Source: Zanthoxylum bungeanum
Taxonomy: Eukaryota > Streptophyta > Magnoliopsida > Sapindales > Rutaceae
NCBI GenBank assembly: GCA_019454045.1
Contig: SKCR01041670.1
Span: forward strand, 1-64,000
Reading direction: 5' to 3'
Length of the DNA stretch: 64,000 bases
Part shown: positions 24,901 to 37,293 of the stretch, one piece after another
How the letters are laid out: the number at the start of each line of letters is the position of its first letter
How positions within the stretch are numbered: the stretch's first letter is position 1
The notes under the pieces: generated by a model
What the model was told of the DNA's origin: nothing
The model's input: only the letters and a program-made list of their open reading frames with translations
The model's database searches: none
Made by a program: the position numbers and the translations under genes

Positions 24901-25260
24901 CAGTGAGGTTATTTAGGATTTCCATAGAAGCAGCTAACCTTCTGATACCAGTTCCTTTGAGCCGATAAGTTTTCATAACGAAAGCTTTAAGGTTCAGTAG
25001 CCTGTGGCTTGTGCTTTGGCCATTCCAGTATACCACCAGTACTATTAACCATAGAAGATGCATTTTGCGACCTTAGGGCTTCTTAGTAACCTCTGACATT
25101 GACCACCGCGGATGATCTATGTATAATTGTTTGTAACATCAGAAGTATTTACTAGGGATTGTAGTCACTTAACAGAAACTAAGCATATATATATATATGT
25201 GTGTTCTCAAGGTTCTGTGAATTTTTTGTTAAATAAACATGTTGGTTCTACTGCAAATGT
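24901..25260 (+). terminator. 3' UTR and polyadenylation signal of MED23
   Basis: About 330 bp after the TGA stop at 24898-24900 an AATAAA signal occurs at 25232-25237, preceded by TTTTTTGTT and TGTGT-rich sequence near 25195-25230 that suits plant far-upstream and near-upstream elements. Cleavage is expected shortly after 25250. Confidence 0.55.
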
Positions 25261-25675
25261 TGTGTTTTAGCAAATTTTAAGATGCAAATAAGAAATGTAA
25301 GCACTGAGACAAGCAATTTTTGTTATTTTACTGTGTAAGAGATTTTTTTTTTTTTTATTACAACACACTTTCTATTATTTAATTCGAATTTTGAATAAAA
25401 TTTAGAACCACTTCGAATTTCGAAAAGGCAAAACATAAATGTGAAAGCAACTATTAACATTGAAACATGACAAATGCATGGCATGGGCCACAAATCGTTT
25501 TAAAATTTAATAATAATAAATAATAGAATCAATTATTGGTCCCTGCTGCCCAAGCTTGCTGAAATGTACTTAAGCTTTTGCTTTATTTGCATGTAGCATT
25601 AGTTAGAGAATTCCCAAATGCCCTAGTCTAGTAATGATCTTAATGTCTTTTTGTATAAATCTATTATTAATTTCA

Positions 25676-25864
25676 GTTTTTTTTTTTTTTGTTGAAATCA
25701 TTGGAAATTCCGCCACCAAACATCAATTCCAGGCTTAAACGAAGCAAGTAAAATCCTTGACTTTCTCAAACTCTTACAAAAAAAAACGTACTATTTGAAT
25801 TCCAACACAGAACTTGCAGATCGGATCATGAACACTACACCACCAAATCACGCCCCTTGGATAC
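25676..25864 (-). mobile_element. Full-length but diverged SINE copy
   Basis: This copy is flanked by a perfect 15-bp target duplication, CTATTATTAATTTCA, at 25661-25675 and 25865-25879. It begins with the poly-T that is the reversed A tail and ends with the inverse of the SINE head (CCAAGGGGCGTG on the minus strand, followed by an A-box-like TTTGGTGGTGTAG). It matches the copies at 26853-27044 and 12679-12797. The rest of 25261-26852 is AT-rich intergenic DNA without a visible gene. Confidence 0.9.
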
Positions 25865-26852
25865 CTATTATTAATTTCACGCTACAGGTAGGTTACAAAT
25901 TTTCACGTTTCAATTTGCAAAATCTTCGTGGTGCCTTAATCAGTAAGTACCTTTAGAATTGAAACAATGGAACCCTAATCTAAAAGACACCAAGACAGTT
26001 AAATCAAATAATATAAAGAAACTGACAGAAACACAAACTGTAAAATTCGATATGAACCCTAAAAAGATTCAACACTTGGTGATGTTGTGACATCGATCAA
26101 ACTTGAAAAAGCCAATAGTTGTAATTGGAGAGTTCTTATTGGTTGGGAGGTTTGACATTTTTGATTCAATTGGGTGTGGTGGGCGGGTGGGTGGGTCTCA
26201 GCTGCCTCCAAAATTATTCATTTCATTGAAAACGTGAATGGATAGTGTCAGTTGTCACCAAACTCACAGTCACAGCCAATTGGATATTTTTGGTGTCAAA
26301 AAAAAATAAAATTAAAGACTTTGAAATGGACATAAATTAGTAATCATAATTAATAATAGAATCTAGAAATAATTATAACCATGCAATTGCAATTGCATAT
26401 TATCATTAGAAATCAATCAATCAATCATCATGTCTGCCATTTTCTCATCTCTGTTTTTTTTTTTTTTTTGTTGCTACACAGTCAGCAACTTTTGTGGATA
26501 GATTTTGAAGTCACCATCAAGTTGAAATTTGATTCATTCACAACTTTAAACTGTGATTAGAGGAGATTAGCAAGTTTGCCCAGAGAAAATTATGACACAT
26601 TGTAAATATTTGTTTCACTTTCACGTATATTTGTTTAAAAATGAATAATAATAATAATAACAATTTTATTGACTATCAAAGTTAATTACTGACTAGGAAA
26701 GAAATTGTCTATTTTTTTTTTTTTTTTATAAAAAAATATAAGAAATTCTCTCTAGGATAAAATATTAAGAAAACGAAACTGAATCTAACAAGAAAGTTGT
26801 AGGCATATGCTAATTTGCTAAATATCTATGTAGGAGCATGAAGAATAATGCC

Positions 26853-27044
26853 GTCCCCAAGGGGTGTGGCTTGGTGGTGTAGGGTCCAGTATCTCACCTT
26901 GAGGTTCTGGATTCGAATCCAGGGGGTGCACTTCTTGTAAGAGCCTGGGACAGCCGGTGGTTTTACCTGCGCCGCGGCCCAGAATGAGTGGTTTGGTGGC
27001 GGGGTTTCCATCGTTTCCAAAAAAAAAAAAAAAAAAAAAAAAAT
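26853..27044 (+). mobile_element. Intact tRNA-derived SINE
   Basis: The 192-bp element carries an internal polymerase III promoter: A-box-like TGGCTTGGTGGTGTAGG at about 26867 and a B-box-like GGATTCGAATCC at about 26908. Its 3' part ends in the GGTTTCCATCGTTTCC motif and a run of about 25 A. A 15-bp target duplication ATGAAGAATAATGCC lies at 26838-26852 and 27045-27059. The perfect duplication and clean A tail indicate recent insertion by LINE-type target-primed reverse transcription. At least two other copies are in this window. Confidence 0.95.
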
Positions 27045-27059
27045 ATGAAGAATAATGCC

Positions 27060-28109
27060 ACATTTCAAGAGAGAGATATTCATATTATATTATTATTTTT
27101 TCTATGCATAAAGAATTTGCTAAAAATGGATAAATATGAATTTGAATCACCTTTAAAGATAATGACAATGACATCTTATTTTCTTTTAATTTAAATCCAA
27201 TGGTGTTACTGTGTTGATCTTTAATCTTTTGGCACAGGTATTGTATGTAATATAGTTATGCAGGATTAAGATTCGGTTATATCTAATATTATTTGATAAT
27301 TATCAAAAGAAGTTGGTATAAAACTTGAATACTAAAGGAACCAAATAAGCTGATATTTAACTAAAAAATAAAGGAAAAAGATAAAGAAACCATGCTAAAA
27401 CGACATCGTTTTAATGTTATTTCAAAAATAAATAAATAAAACAACACAAATGATGTCATTTTAGAATTGTTTTTGTCAGAATTTTATCACCCCTATGCTA
27501 AAAAATTAATAGACAAAAAGTAACGCAAATCCCTACACCAATAACCAGAAAGTCAGCCCTTTTTCCTCTTGATGTTATCCGATAAATTTGTTTTGAACCG
27601 TAATCAATCATATGATTTTTAGTCCGATTGTTTATAAATCATGAGCAGTAGAGAGAGGTTATTTTTAGAAAATCATTATGATTCTGGGTTTTTGTTAAAT
27701 TTAATTGTTATAATTTTGAGTAGCTAGAATACAAGCTAGTATTTATACGCATGATTAACGCTAATTTATTCTCTCACAAAATTAAACCGGGGGTTTGTAA
27801 GATCTTTCTAAAACAAACAGCTACCATGGATTATCATTTTTATGTCCAAGAAACATTTATTTTTCCCAAGATAATGATGAGAAATTAAGTAAACAAGAGA
27901 GAAAAGGAGAGACAAATAAATATACATTACCTTCAATTTTACACAATGTAACAATGGTTTAATGATTACAAAGTGTAATCAATGTCTAGGGAAAAATACC
28001 CTATATTTGAGAGAATTTAATACCCAAATGAAACAGAGTCAGGGTTACAGTTCTTTTTTTTCTTGCTTAAAAATTAAAACACACTACATAAATTTGCAAA
28101 TTAACCTTT
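27060..28109. other. Intergenic and 3' flank of the JAZ gene
   Basis: No gene or repeat is recognisable. The part nearest 28109 is the 3' UTR of the JAZ gene read on the minus strand. Candidate AATAAA signals on that strand lie near 27855-27860, but the cleavage site cannot be fixed. Confidence 0.45.
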
Positions 28110-30420
28110 CTAACTTTGCGTCCTCATACCATCAATTGCTGCTGCAGAGGTTGAAGAGAGGTTAAAGCCATTGCATTCTGGCACCGAGCCTTCTGGAGAC
28201 TTTTTGCTGATGGTGTATGGGGCGGTATTCATCGCCCTGCAAGCGCGCACATAATTTTCAATTTAAGCAGGCAGCAGCTTATTTATAACAAGTCTGAGGA
28301 AAGCATCATCTACAACGACTAACCTTTGCTTACGCTTCTCCAAGAATAGAGCCAAAGAAGCTTTACGAGCCTGTGGGATGCCCGTGTAATAGTTTGAATT
28401 TCCTTCAAACAAGGCAAGTTAAAAATGATAAACTAAGTTAGTACTACTATCCCAGATGGTCAACAGAAACTAAATGAAGCATATACTCAATACAGAAGCA
28501 ACTATTTTATTTTGGTAACTTATTGATAGGTTGAAACGTGTTCTTCTTTCCTTGTATAATATTTTAAATAACTCAAAAACTTAATGCAATATTGACAGTT
28601 CTCATGGATATTATAACAATGAACCCATTCTAGGATTAATTAATTAACCCAGAAAAATCACTTTTGAAGGAAACACATACTAGGATAAGTCCATACCAGC
28701 AGATGTCACAGCTGTTGCAGCAACAGGTCCCACTGCCTTTGCCATATGTGGAGGCTCCACCCCTGTTGTTTTAGCAGCCAATGGTTCTTCTGTAATAGTG
28801 GAGCCACTACCCGACTGAGCACCAGTATGAGAAGAAACAGATATAGGGCTTGGGAGACCAGTGCAAGATGGGTTGTTTACAGGCTGGTTCACAGTAACAC
28901 CATCAACAGTTGTCGGCTTTGAACTAGGTGCCTGAACCTGAACATTTGGTTGTGCTGTGGTTGCTGCAATGAAGGAACCATTCCCGGCTAATAACATAAT
29001 AGCCTGAGCCTGAAAAAAGTTAAAAAATGATACTTTCACGCTTAGAAGTGAATCGAAAGAGAATTAGTAAATACCACAAGTTTTTCCTGAAAGAAAACGA
29101 ACCTTCTCAGGTGAGATATCTTCATAGACATTCACTGTACCTGCATAAAAGATAGTTAACTGAGGAGATCCACGGGCTTTGACATTGTTCCTAGTAAACA
29201 CAATTCAGTTGAGTTAGAAACTCCCTATTTCTGTCTGCAAAATGTTCAAGTAACTGAATTCAAGCAATTTGTAACAAGTACCATGGTTCAGTGACCCCAC
29301 CAACAGATCCAATGGTGGGAAGAATTGAATGTGGAGCTGTAACAGGAATTCCTCCAAGTAACTGTTGCTTCATGTTAGTGCCACCCACGTTCTGACCTAT
29401 GGTAGCAAAATGATTCTTGAAGAAAGGGTTGTTGATAGAAACAGAATTTGCCTGGTTCGAGACTGGAAATGTCTTTATATCATGAGAACGGTGCAGATCA
29501 TGTTGCACAGAATAAGCTGTCATGGAAATATGAGTCCCACCATGCCTATCGTGATTGAATGATTTCTATATAGTAGACACCAATGGAGAAAGATAATATT
29601 TATATCAGATTTTGCTATCAGAAAACGCGATTTTATTTTAGAGATGTTCAATCAAACAAACAAAGAAAAATCATCCAGCTTGCTTTGCTTTAAAACAAAA
29701 ACAACATTTTCATGCCGATTACCAAACAATTTACATAAAGTGGTCAATTTAGTGGACTCTGTTGGAATTTATCTCACACAGAACAAACTAAAATCGGAGA
29801 TTACATTACCCTTTTTAAGTGCCACTGATTTTTGAATAAAAATAGAGGCAGAAAATATGGAGGAAGGATACCAAACCTGAACTTCACCAGGTGATCGTCT
29901 TTGATTACGCTCATATGCATCAGCAGCCGAGAAAGGCATGAATCCAGAGGACCCCAGAGGATCAGATACAATCTTCTTAGTCTTATCTTCTTGAGCTGCC
30001 TTAAAAGACATGAAATGAGGAACTGCAGTGACCTTGTTGGAGAAAGACCACTGAATCCCTGACGCTTTAGTAAATCCTACAAAATACAACAAGAATACCA
30101 AAATCTGCTTACTCAGATCAAAGAAAGGAACTGCAATTTTAACTTCCACAACCCAATGAAACTCCAAAATCAGAAATATTACTATAAGTATTTTAACAAG
30201 TACAGATTTTTCACATTCTAATTACATATTTCTCATATAATTCTTCACTTAATGTTATCTAACTACTACTACAATGAAATTGAACATTTGAGTTAAAAAG
30301 AATAAAGAAAGCATCATACTAAGAAACTAGCAACAGTTAAAGGTAACCTTAACTTAATGAAATTGAGCAATAATAATGGAGCTAGATCATACCTTAATTT
30401 AAACAGCCATGCAACCCCCC

Positions 30421-30455
<35 letters not shown>

Positions 30456-30728
30456 CAACAAAATTGAAATTCCCAATCATACCCATATCTAATATCTTCA
30501 CAAACCAAAAAGCAAAGAAAATTAAAACATTTAACTCAATTTGCGGCAACAGAAAGCTTAAACATAAAAATTTTAAAAAAAAAATAAACAATTTCATTAA
30601 CTTAAAAAGGAAGCAAATAAATCAGAAGAACATGCAATACCTATCTCTTTGCAAGCATCATTGTTGAATTCTTCCTTCACTAAAATCAATGGTTCTTTTG
30701 AGCTCAAACCCAGAAAATCTCTCTCCAT
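28110..30728 (-). CDS. JAZ3: JAZ/TIFY jasmonate-signalling repressor, JAZ3/TIFY6B type
   Basis: JAZ proteins bind MYC2-type factors in the nucleus, recruit NINJA/TOPLESS, and are degraded through SCF-COI1 when jasmonoyl-isoleucine is present. Exons: 30641-30728, 29877-30076, 29282-29565, 29103-29190, 28697-29009, 28324-28402, 28110-28236. All phases join, giving 392 residues, slightly longer than the Arabidopsis JAZ3 class. The N terminus MERDFLGLSSK is typical of TIFY6. The ZIM/TIFY motif TIFYAGTV is at residues 203-210. The Jas motif begins IPQARKASLALFLEKRKQR (about 333-351) and ends after an intron with the conserved PY (357-358). Proline/threonine/serine-rich linkers join the domains. 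The exon 5 donor at 28696 was chosen because it alone restores the Jas frame. The gene converges on MED23. A JAZ4-like name is also possible within TIFY6. Confidence 0.95.
28237..28323 (-). promoter_or_regulatory. Conserved Jas intron that splits the Jas motif
   Basis: This 87-bp intron interrupts the Jas motif after KRKQ and within the next arginine codon, so the C-terminal PY lies on the last exon. Retention would add about 20 new residues and reach an in-frame TAA, giving a JAZ form without the PY end. In many plant JAZ genes retention of this intron is known to give variants resistant to COI1-dependent turnover. Confidence 0.85.
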
Positions 30729-30906
30729 TTCACTTCCCACCCAAAAACCAAACTTTTAGCCCTACAAACAATTTTGAAGATAAAAAATGAATATTACCCA
30801 CTTCTTCATTCACATGAAATGAAACTACACCAACGATTTTTTAGAAAACAAAAACAAGAACTAGTCTAAAACAATGAAAATAAAAGCTCAGAACTACAGC
30901 AAAAGG

Positions 30907-30947
<41 letters not shown>

Positions 30948-31215
30948 CTTTGTTTTTTTTTTTTAAATAAAAGTTTTGGTTTTATAAGATCTTGACATCT
31001 AATATTTTAAAATAATAAAAAATGATAATAGTAATAATAATAATTAACCGGGTGTTGGGGTCACTGGTAATTTCCGGTTAAGTAACCGGTTTATCCGGTA
31101 ACGTACCACGTGCATGAGCGTTAAATTCACACATTAATCAGAATCGGTGCCCACCTGTCGGTGGTCCTGCATATGTGTCCTGTTGTCGATTTTAAAATTG
31201 ACACGTGACGAGTTT
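30729..31215 (-). promoter_or_regulatory. JAZ 5' UTR and core promoter with (GA)n, TATA box and G-boxes
   Basis: Reading away from the ATG: a (GA)n tract at 30910-30942 probably in the 5' UTR, a TATA-like CTTATAAAAC on the minus strand at 30979-30988, then CACGTG G-boxes at 31107-31112 and 31202-31207; a third lies further out at 31572-31577. G-boxes bind MYC2-type factors, the targets repressed by JAZ, so the layout suits the known MYC-JAZ negative feedback. Binding is inferred from the motif only. Confidence 0.65.
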
Positions 31216-32573
31216 CGCTCGTGGGTTAATAAGAAACTATTTTGTTTCGGTTTGGTGGGCGATTCATCGGTGATATTTTTTTTTTAGTAGAAGGGAAATT
31301 GCTCGCCGCTCTTTTAATGCAAAAAAATATCATGATATTATCCATTCATAATTATATAAAAAGCAAAATATATATATTAAATAAAATAATTATTTTAATT
31401 TACGTGATAAAATTATATTATTATTATATTAATGATGTAATATCACTGTTTATATGATATAATTTCTCCTTTTTAATGATCTCTTTTATTGGGGCTAGTT
31501 TGTGTGCGAGGGAAAGATAATATCACCGATGAGGTGGCACAGAGCTTTGAGTTTTTCATGTCATGTAATGACACGTGTTCAATAAAGGAAATAGTGCAGA
31601 TCATTTTTTTTTAAAGCTTGGATAAACAATTTGAATGAAATACAATTAAATTAATACGAACATAGGTTTTGCACCCAATAACTTTGTCATTTACAATTAA
31701 TTATGATGTGGATTAAGTGTAATTAAAAAAAAATAGTTACAAGTAAAAACAAAATTAAATTAATTCTCAACTATGTAAGAGTACTAGAGTAGTATTACTT
31801 TTTAGATATTATTGATTTTATGGTTTTTTTTTATATTTAACTGCTAAATTTATGTTAAAATAATAATTGGATATTGCGAATTTTAAAATATTATATTTTA
31901 TTAAATAAGTTATGATAAAATAATATTTTATTATTTTTTCATTATAATCTTAGTTGACAATTAATTGACTGTTATATTTTAACACTAAGACCTATTAACG
32001 GGAAAAAAGTAAAATATTAGATTTTTATAATTTTAGTAGTAAAATATTATTTTACGCTAGATCTTAATAATAAAATGTAATATTTCAAAATTTTCAATAC
32101 CTGATTATTATTTTAACATAAATTTAATAGTGAAATGTAAATATCTCTTGATTTTATTTGTCTATTATTATTTTATCTTTCCAAAAGTGTTTTCAATCCT
32201 AATTAATTTTTATTTTAGATTTACCCTCAAATGTACCTTTTCATGCACAAACTCGGGGAAAAATTATCTTTGTCCGTATTATATTTTAAGCATTGATTAA
32301 TTTAATTAGAAAATAATTAATATATTAATTAAAATATTTTTATTATATTAATAAATTATTTAACATTAATATAATTAATAAATGATTCAATTATAATATT
32401 TTTCATTCAAGTAAATGGTAAAAATTGGATATTTAAAATATCAATGTGGATAAAATCCATATGCATATCCAATATTTAAAAGTGAAGATATATATGGATT
32501 TGGATATAGAAGTCAATTATCAATATCTAATTGGATAATTACCATCCCTATATTTGCGTCTTTTGGCACATTT
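31216..32573. other. AT-rich intergenic DNA with a palindromic MITE relic
   Basis: No gene is visible. About 31826-32150 has two AT-rich arms in inverse order (TTTAACTGCTAAATTTATG / CATAAATTTAATAGTGAAATG) around a GTTGACAATTAATTGAC centre. It resembles the terminal arms of the long-TIR element at 57798-58724 and is probably an older relative. A G-box (CACGTG) sits at 31572-31577. Confidence 0.5.
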
Positions 32574-34641
32574 TGTCACATCCCATTATTTCCAGGGTAT
32601 GACTGGCAGGAGACAGTGATACCATCCCATGAGCCTCTGACGTGGACAAACATGACGTGTTGTGAGGTGAAATAAACCTATATATTTACTACTTACAATA
32701 TATCTACACATAATATTCTGGAAACATGCATGGTTAATATATACTACACATGAAATTTGTTTGAACGACCTAGTGAGTAAATGCTGAAAATAAAAACTAA
32801 ATAAAAATATTTTGTTATGTAACGTAATTGAATTGTGTAAAGAAAACGTTCTTCTTTTCTTGAGAATATAATTAGCTGAAATATACATATAAAATATACA
32901 TATAATTCAATAAACACGTGATAATAAAACAACTATCATGAAACATCTCATCAGTATCATAATCTAGGGGCATTTAACTTGCATAACGGGACCTAGCACC
33001 GCGTAGTTGGGGGATATTGAACATGAACATGAAAGTTCCTAAGGGAGTCACCTGAGGAGTATTAGGCATGTTGAACTGAGCGATCCCGGGACACTATTTA
33101 TGGGGGACGGTACTCTACCGGTGGTTTGAAAATATTTCTACCACTTGTATAAATACCATGTAACGTAAACTTATAAAACGTAATCATATAACATGGTAAA
33201 AAATATAACATATATTGAAAAACATGCGTAAATCATGTTAAACTTGAATTACATATATACTGAAAATTTGTATAAATTGTCGTAATCTATACTATCACAT
33301 GTAATAGAAACTTGCTAATCATGAAATCTTGGTGAACTGGAAACAAGTTCATGTAAACTTAAAAGTTCACATTTAAAACACATAATATTTAAAATCATGT
33401 ACAGAACAACATCATCCACTCACTGAGCTGACAACAAATCATACTGCTTGTGCTGGCGTATGGAACTTATTGGAACTTCCTACGTGGAACTGGTAGGATC
33501 TATAAACGTTAGATCGAAATATGATTAGTACGCTATGATACTCATGATTCTAAACGTGTGCATGCAATGATAAGTGTATTCATGTCGATGAGAGAGTCTA
33601 AGATGCTATCTGACATCATATGATGTGTTCTGGAATAAATTGGAAAAAAATCATGAATCTGACTCCACGTCGCGACGCAAGGTGGCGCGACGCAACCCAT
33701 ACTGTGTCACGTCATGCACTAGACGTAAGTCAGATCAGAGAGCTCATTTTTGACGTCACGTTGCGATGCAAATCCTTACGCGTCGCGACACCAACCTGAT
33801 TTCAAAGTTGTTCTACAACTCACCAATGCCAACCTTTTTCGCAATCCATCATCACTGCTTAATCATGCTCAACACAAACTCTTCCCCCAAACAATAATAA
33901 GTTCCATTCTCATCAAAATATATAAGGGGATTTATCAACAAACCCAAACCCTAGGGTTTCTAATCCATCACAATTCTTGCATTATCATGGCAGTACACAA
34001 CAGCTCAAGTTTAATTAGTTCTCTTCTTAACTCATTCATGCAAATTGGTCATGATTCTAGCTTGGTTTTTTCATGATTTCACATGACGAGCTTGAATAAT
34101 TATGCAAAGTGCAAAGTATTTGCTAAGAAAAAAGAGTGGAAGACTTACTTTGTAACTTAGGGCACTTGAAATTGCAACAAAATTCACTTCTTTCCAAGCT
34201 TCATGGCTGTCGAAAAATACAAGAAGAAGGAAGAAGATGGTTTCTCTCATATTTGTAAAGTCCATGTGTTAAGATTTGGTCATTCTCGTCACTTTATCTT
34301 GGGCTGACTTTGAGCCCCATTTTTGTCTTGGTTCCAAATAAAAATTGGGAAAACGCTTAACATGAAAGTTGTAATCTTGCAACGATACTAGAATCATTGA
34401 AAATTAATATTTGTAATTCAAGAAATCGCTAAAATACTGAGAATTATTCATGAATATTGACATACAAAAATGTGCTGAAACTAAAAATTTATCCCCGACT
34501 TCCGATAAAGGTTACGCGGGTAACTATCCTTTAATTCATAATTATAAACGTAATAATATTTCATACAGGAAAAATACGATCACGTGGGACACATCATAAT
34601 AACCAAAATGTTACACATAAGTTCATAAATTTTTTTAATCA
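32574..34641. mobile_element. Probable degraded solo LTR of a gypsy-type element
   Basis: The interval starts TGTCACATCCCATTA, followed by a GACTGGCAGGAGACAGTGATACCATCC-like segment common at the start of plant LTRs of this sort. The start recurs at 59848. CATTT occurs at 32569-32573 and again at 34642-34646, which would fit a 5-bp target duplication with the LTR ending in CA at 34641. An alternative end is TGTTACA at 34609-34615. It contains clusters of the GTCGCGACGC word (33669 onward) and no coding frame. Confidence 0.5.
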
Positions 34642-34721
34642 CATTTGACACCATGTACGTGTGGATGCTGGTTTTCACCCGAGGTCCACAATCGAGAATT
34701 TTTAGTATGGGGGCACTAGCT

Positions 34722-35343
34722 GTTGGGGCAGTTGTGGAACCCCTGGGGTCGGATCGGTGCCCCGGGCAGCGGAAATAGGTCTAACCCATTGATATCAAGT
34801 ATGGGTGTAATTTTCAATTATTTAATGAAATACTATATTCCATTACGAGTGTATGGGAAAAAAATCGGGATTGAATCGGAGTCCGGAAGCTCCAGAACGA
34901 AGCGAAACAAAAACAACGCGCGTTAAGGGCCTGAAACGCGTGAAGTCCACGCGCTACAGTGCGCGCGCGCACTGTAGCGCGACCTGAACCTTTTTTTTTT
35001 ATTTGTTTTCTTTGTTCTTTTAATTTATTAACTATCAGCTCTCATTCCACAGTTGGGGCAGTTGTGGAACCCCTAGGGTCGGATCGATGCCCCGGCTACC
35101 GGAAATAGGTCTAACCCATGGATATCAAGTATGGGTGTAATTTTAAATTATTTAATGAAATACTATATTCCATTATGAGTGTATATGAAAAAATCGGGAC
35201 TGAATCGGAGTCCGGAAGCTCCAGAACGAAGCAAAACAAAAACAGCGCGCGTTAAGGACCTGCGCACTGTGGCGCGACCTGAACCTTTTTTTTTATTTGT
35301 TTTCTTTGTTCTTTTAATTTATTAAGTATCGGCTCTCATTCCA
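34722..35343. repeat. 330-bp tandem duplication inside the copia LTR
   Basis: The block starting GTTGGGGCAGTTGTGGAAC at 34722 repeats at 35052 with an offset of 330 bp. The first copy holds a perfect 30-base palindrome at 34951-34980 (arms of alternating GC plus CTACAGT); in the second copy this part is reduced to a single half. The duplication is otherwise well conserved. Confidence 0.9.
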
Positions 35344-36894
35344 AGAGCTGGAATGAAAGCTTATTCTTGAGTTTTTAACCCAATAAATTCTGGTCTTCCC
35401 TAAACACTTCAAAAACACCCAAAATTAATTTTTAATTTCAAAACCAACATTAACATATGTTATAAAATAAAAATCAAGTTTTTCAAAATATCAAATATTT
35501 TTACAAAAATATAAATTTATTTTAAATAGGTACTTGCGTAAATTTTGAATCCAATACACAAACCAAATTAGAATCCCAATAAGAAATGTCTCGTGAACAA
35601 TTTTAGGTCACCCAAATGAGGTCAAGTGATTCTAGAATGTTAGTCATAGCTCTAAGCTTTAATCTAGAGTTCCAAACTCTAATTAATTGTTCCATGTCCA
35701 ACATGAACATCTTTGACCTAATTACAAGCATGTTGTGTTTATACTTCTAAAGTATCCTAACACAATTTATTAGTCTTATTTCAACATTAAGTTATGTGAT
35801 CATGCATCTAATACACAAATAAACATAGCTTAGGAGAAGATAAAACATTACCTAGTAAGCTTGATGCAAGATCCAATCTATTTCTCCTTTGTTGAAATCG
35901 TCGGAGAGCCTCCAAGGTGTGCAAGCTCGACTTCAAGATCCAATCTCGATTTCCAACACAAGCAAGCTTCACTTCAAGATCTAATCTTGATTTCTCCTTA
36001 ATGAAATATTTTAGAGACCTCACAAGCTTCTCTAAAAACCTCTCTAACTTAGGCTAATTTCTCTAAGAATTTGTTTGTATTTGAACTTGTAATTAAAACC
36101 TTCCTAAAGCTTGCTATTTATAGCAAAACTTAGGAAATGGATTAGTTAAATGTTTGCCACCTTGATTTAATCCAATTAAATCAAGCCAAAACCACCTATT
36201 ATTACATACTTACAATTATCATAATATCCTCAAATGGTAGAGATAATTATGATTTTATAATTAAGCCATTGTGTAATTATTGAATTAATCCAATTAATCC
36301 AATTAGGTAAAAGTAAATAATCAATGTTATCCAATAACACTTGATTATCATAGTTGATAATTATAATATCGAATATTATCTTTTATCAAAAATAATCAGC
36401 TACCCAAGTGCTCAACAAGTACACTTCATATTGGGACTCTCTAAGTTCAGACACGTTCGTCATATAAGCCTAGCTAATATGTACGCAATTTGGCCACCTC
36501 CGCATTCGCGAAGAACACGAACGACCTTTCTGAACTATACAAGTCGAGGTCATCACATATGTTTAACAATCCCTCCGTCGTAGGCTATCTGAGTTGTGCT
36601 TAGGAAACATAAAATATACCTTCAAGTTTCTGAGACGCACATCTCATGTCGACATGTCCACGATTCTTTACAACTAATGCGATCCACCATAGGTGATCGG
36701 CTTTGGCCAAAGTCTTTAAGAATCGTGATTTTACTCACATGAATACTTAAACCCCTTTATGATACACATATGGGCCGACGGATCCTATCTTGCTTCGCAC
36801 TTGATTATTGAGTGCATCGGTTCACAGCCAACGAACATCTAGAGGCCAGATGATGAAAGGTTTCTGACATACATGGCATCAAAGTGTGGAGGAT

Positions 36895-37290
36895 CTCACA
36901 CAAAATCAATAATATCCTATAGTCAAAGGATTACATATGCTACTCGACACGATGAGATTCCTATTGATGGTGGTGTGTACTTCCAACTATTAGGAATCAC
37001 CTATGAGTCATTCAGTATTCGCTCCAATGAATACCCACATGTCTATACGAGTTTCCGAAACTCATGGTACATCGCGTTAAACCATTGGAACTCCAATTCC
37101 AATATACGACATGTGCTAGTTTTCTAGGTTATAGGAATTCGACCGTATTCCAAAACCAACGACTATGAATATTTACTTTAAGAATAGTTTACATCTAGTG
37201 TCAAGACTATTCTAAGGTCGATGTCATTCTTAGCATATCTATACATCAATTTAATACGCGTAATGACAATACTATTAATAAGGTATAAAT
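36895..37290. repeat. Direct repeat paired with 39966-40360
   Basis: This segment from CACACAAAATCAAT to ATAAGGTAT is about 95 percent alike, by eye, to 39966-40360 in the same orientation. It is the 5' portion of the minus-oriented copia LTR. The short open frames inside both copies are shadows of this repeat and show no protein family. Confidence 0.8.
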
Positions 37291-37293
37291 GAA

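Noticed and set aside
28680..28696. JAZ exon 5 continuing to the in-frame TAG after GMDLS
   Set aside because: A donor at 28695-28696 (CTG|GTATGG) joins in phase to the Jas exon, giving the expected protein; the stop lies inside the intron.
36873..37127. 84-residue frame, and the similar one at 39981-40199
   Set aside because: Both lie in a copied LTR segment and show no protein family; the likeness reflects DNA duplication.
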